A stretch of DNA of 64,000 nt from Sphaeroforma sirkka (lineage: Eukaryota > Opisthokonta > Ichthyosporea > Ichthyophonida). This document shows, one piece after another, positions 62,285-64,000 of the stretch. The translations under genes were made by a program, and so were the position numbers. The DNA is taken from contig LUCW03000005.1 of the NCBI GenBank assembly GCA_001586965.3, positions 255,501-319,500 on the forward strand, in the 5' to 3' direction. Every line of letters begins with the position of its first letter. The first letter of the stretch is position 1. Below the pieces are notes generated by a model that saw only the letters and a program-made list of their open reading frames with translations, searched no databases and was not told where the DNA came from.

Positions 62285-64000
62285 TTAGAGCGCAGCCAGC
62301 GTTTTCGCGTTCCTCTGCTGCAGCGCCAGCACGTACGTGGTCAGGTCGTTCCACTTAATGTCCACTGGGCGCCCCGCTGCATCGACATGCACAAGCGACG
62401 GCGCCGCCGCCAGCACGTCCTCGGCTACCAGCCCACAGTACTCGACGTCCAGCGGCTCCTGGACACTGCTGTTTCTCCTGCAGTAGTAGGCCCCCTCCCT
62501 GTATCTGAACGTGCTGGGGGTGAGCTTCCGCAGGCCCGCCAGCACCGCCTCTGTGGTCGCCTCCGGCACGTCGGCAATGTCCGTCTTTGTCTGCGCCGAC
62601 GAGCTGCCGTACGTGATCTCGTACGTGGACGGGTTGTAGTACAGCCGATTGCTGTTGACGGCGTTGCGCAGCGGTCTCGCGTAGAACGCATTCCCTATGC
62701 TGGGGTTGAGGCCCGTCGCCGAGTCCGATGCATCGAGGACAATCGTCTGCGCGGGACAGTTCGTCATGCCGGCCCGCGTCCCAATCACCAGGGACCCTTC
62801 GCCGAGGTTCGTCATCCCGGCCCGGTACCCCACGGCAATCCCGTCAAACCCCTCGTTGTAGCGCCCCGACTCGAACCCGAGGGCCAGGGCGTTGTCCCCC
62901 TGGTCCACCTCGCCGGCGCTCGCCCCCAGCGCGACGGTATCTCCGCCCTGGTGGTATCGGCCGGCCTCTCGGCCCACGGCAACCGCGTTCTTCTGCTGGT
63001 CGTCGTTCGCGGCATACGACCCAATGGCCACAGACCCCTGCTGCTGCATCAGCTCGCCACAGAACTCGCCCAGCGCCACCGAGTATTCCCTCTGCTCGGA
63101 AGCCGCTGCACCCTGCCCGACCGCCACGGTTTCTATGCCCTGGCTCAGCGACCCCGCGTTCTTCCCCACAGCCACTGCACTGGTCCCTTGCCCGACGGTA
63201 CCGGCGCCGCAGGCCACACGCACCTTCTCCCCGCCCGCAACCCAGGCGCTGCCCGACCACCTAAGGTAGTCGGAGGTGCATGATCCTGCTGGCATCGCCA
63301 TTGATGCGCCGTTGGGTCCCGCGGGGCCGGTGGCGCCCGTTTCCCCGACTATGGATTCGCCTATGGGTCCCGCCGGCCCATCGGCGCCCTTTCCCCCAGC
63401 TGCTCCTTGGACACCCTGGCTCCCCTGGGGTCCCTGGGGCCCGGTGTCCCCGACTGCAACCGCGTCGGCGCCAGCGGCTCCGGTGGGGCCCGTGGGCCCC
63501 TGTACTCCGTCTGCACCGGGCACGTCCAGGACGTAGGGGACTGCGACCCGGTAGTCGTCAGAGTAGTGGACGGTGAGTTCGTCGTCCCCGCGAACCACAT
63601 TCGTTACGTCGGGGCCGTTGTCTCCCCGTTTGGATTTGGCTTGTGGAACCACGACCACGGTTCCGTTGGTCATGATAAAGCGCAGCGCTGTTCCACCCGA
63701 CACCGGGGTCATGGACACAATGCCCGCGCCCCTGTCGCCCTTGCTACCGCGGACGTCGCCCGTGGTGTACGTGGTTTTGTCCGTGAGCACGGTGTGCACT
63801 TTGCCGTCGGAGGTGAGCTCCATGGAGTCCACGGAGGGGCCGGTGGCTCCGACGAACCCGTCCAGTCCCACGGGCCCACGCGGGCCGAAAACGGGGCCCA
63901 CCGTGGCATCGTCCACGGTGGACGACGTCCCATCGTCAAAGTCAAAGACCAGTTTGCCGTTGCCGGGGTCGGAGCGTATCGCAACAACCGAGGCCCCGGG
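62285..64000 (-). CDS. Fibre-like protein, paralogue of the previous gene (5' end outside window)
   Basis: The frame is open to the right edge (571 codons visible). It contains G-x-y collagen triplets (GPRGPVGLDGFVGATGPS and a longer block GPQGPQGSQGVQGAAGGKG), YadA-like repeats (SAVAVGKNAGSLSQGIETVA) and a C-terminal S74 chaperone (SSSAQTKTDIADV; YCGLVAEDVLAAAPSLVHVD). It shares the head-collagen-S74 plan of its downstream neighbour, 49 bases away on the same strand, so the two arose by tandem duplication. In this gene the collagen part leads and the head block follows. Confidence 0.8.
   Translation of the reverse strand, partial: PGASVVAIRSDPGNGKLVFDFDDGTSSTVDDATVGPVFGPRGPVGLDGFVGATGPSVDSMELTSDGKVHTVLTDKTTYTTGDVRGSKGDRGAGIVSMTPVSGGTALRFIMTNGTVVVVPQAKSKRGDNGPDVTNVVRGDDELTVHYSDDYRVAVPYVLDVPGADGVQGPTGPTGAAGADAVAVGDTGPQGPQGSQGVQGAAGGKGADGPAGPIGESIVGETGATGPAGPNGASMAMPAGSCTSDYLRWSGSAWVAGGEKVRVACGAGTVGQGTSAVAVGKNAGSLSQGIETVAVGQGAAASEQREYSVALGEFCGELMQQQGSVAIGSYAANDDQQKNAVAVGREAGRYHQGGDTVALGASAGEVDQGDNALALGFESGRYNEGFDGIAVGYRAGMTNLGEGSLVIGTRAGMTNCPAQTIVLDASDSATGLNPSIGNAFYARPLRNAVNSNRLYYNPSTYEITYGSSSAQTKTDIADVPEATTEAVLAGLRKLTPSTFRYREGAYYCRRNSSVQEPLDVEYCGLVAEDVLAAAPSLVHVDAAGRPVDIKWNDLTTYVLALQQRNAKTLAAL

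Noticed and set aside
1-64000. tRNA or rRNA genes
   Set aside because: No cloverleaf with a recognisable T-arm (GTTCRANNC) or rRNA-like stretch was seen by eye; a tRNA scan would be decisive.

Overview
The window looks like part of the genome of a large nucleocytoplasmic DNA virus (Nucleocytoviricota), probably infecting an alga or another protist. It is gene-dense, with genes on both strands and mostly short A/T-rich gaps, and its coding DNA is GC-rich. It carries genes typical of such viruses: a poxvirus D6-like SF2 helicase, TFIIB- and TFIIS-like transcription factors, RNase III, a DUF5832-like protein, a DEDDh exonuclease, a viral-type potassium channel, glycosyltransferases, an RBR ubiquitin ligase, and fibre-like proteins with collagen, YadA-head and S74-chaperone parts. 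No capsid gene, DNA polymerase, tRNA, rRNA or CRISPR array was seen, so the family cannot be fixed. At least three genes appear to contain short spliceosomal introns, a trait known in some giant viruses such as pandoraviruses. An endogenous copy in a host chromosome cannot be excluded, but most reading frames look whole.

Layout. 1-9.4 kb: exonuclease, protein kinase, zinc protein, GT90-kinase fusion and a small orphan gene, broken up by three non-coding tandem-repeat fields (1.33-2.89, 7.93-8.40, 8.92-9.37 kb). 9.4-18.5 kb: membrane protein, secreted Notch-repeat (LNR) protein and three paralogous 590-660-residue proteins of unknown function, with a lower-GC two-gene block between the first two paralogues. 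18.5-25.3 kb: a membrane-anchored glycosidase gene split by a 4,955-bp DNA transposon (IS4-like transposase, zinc-finger ORF and Fanzor/TnpB-like remnant) with a 9-bp target duplication and imperfect terminal inverted repeats. 25.3-37.5 kb: GT32, RBR ligase, papain protease, RCC1-like protein, PL6-like lyase, lipase and a spliced DUF262 protein. 37.5-40.0 kb: a 2.5-kb AT-rich array dense in ATTGG/CCAAT. 40-49 kb: astacin-like protease, RNase III, spliced DUF5832-like gene and spliced helicase. 49-53.5 kb: a 34-residue-repeat protein between two copies of the helicase 5' end, then a trypsin-like protease. 53.5-64 kb: TFIIB, a second astacin-like protease, K+ channel, TFIIS, DUF4832-like protein and two tandem fibre-like genes, the last running off the window.

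Taken together, many products are predicted to be single-pass membrane or secreted proteins (two metalloproteases, a trypsin, a PL6-like lyase, glycosidases, a K+ channel, fibres). This suggests a virion membrane or infected-cell surface equipped to bind, digest and depolarise a polysaccharide-coated host. The transcription genes point to a virus that encodes part of its own transcription machinery while also using host splicing for some messages.
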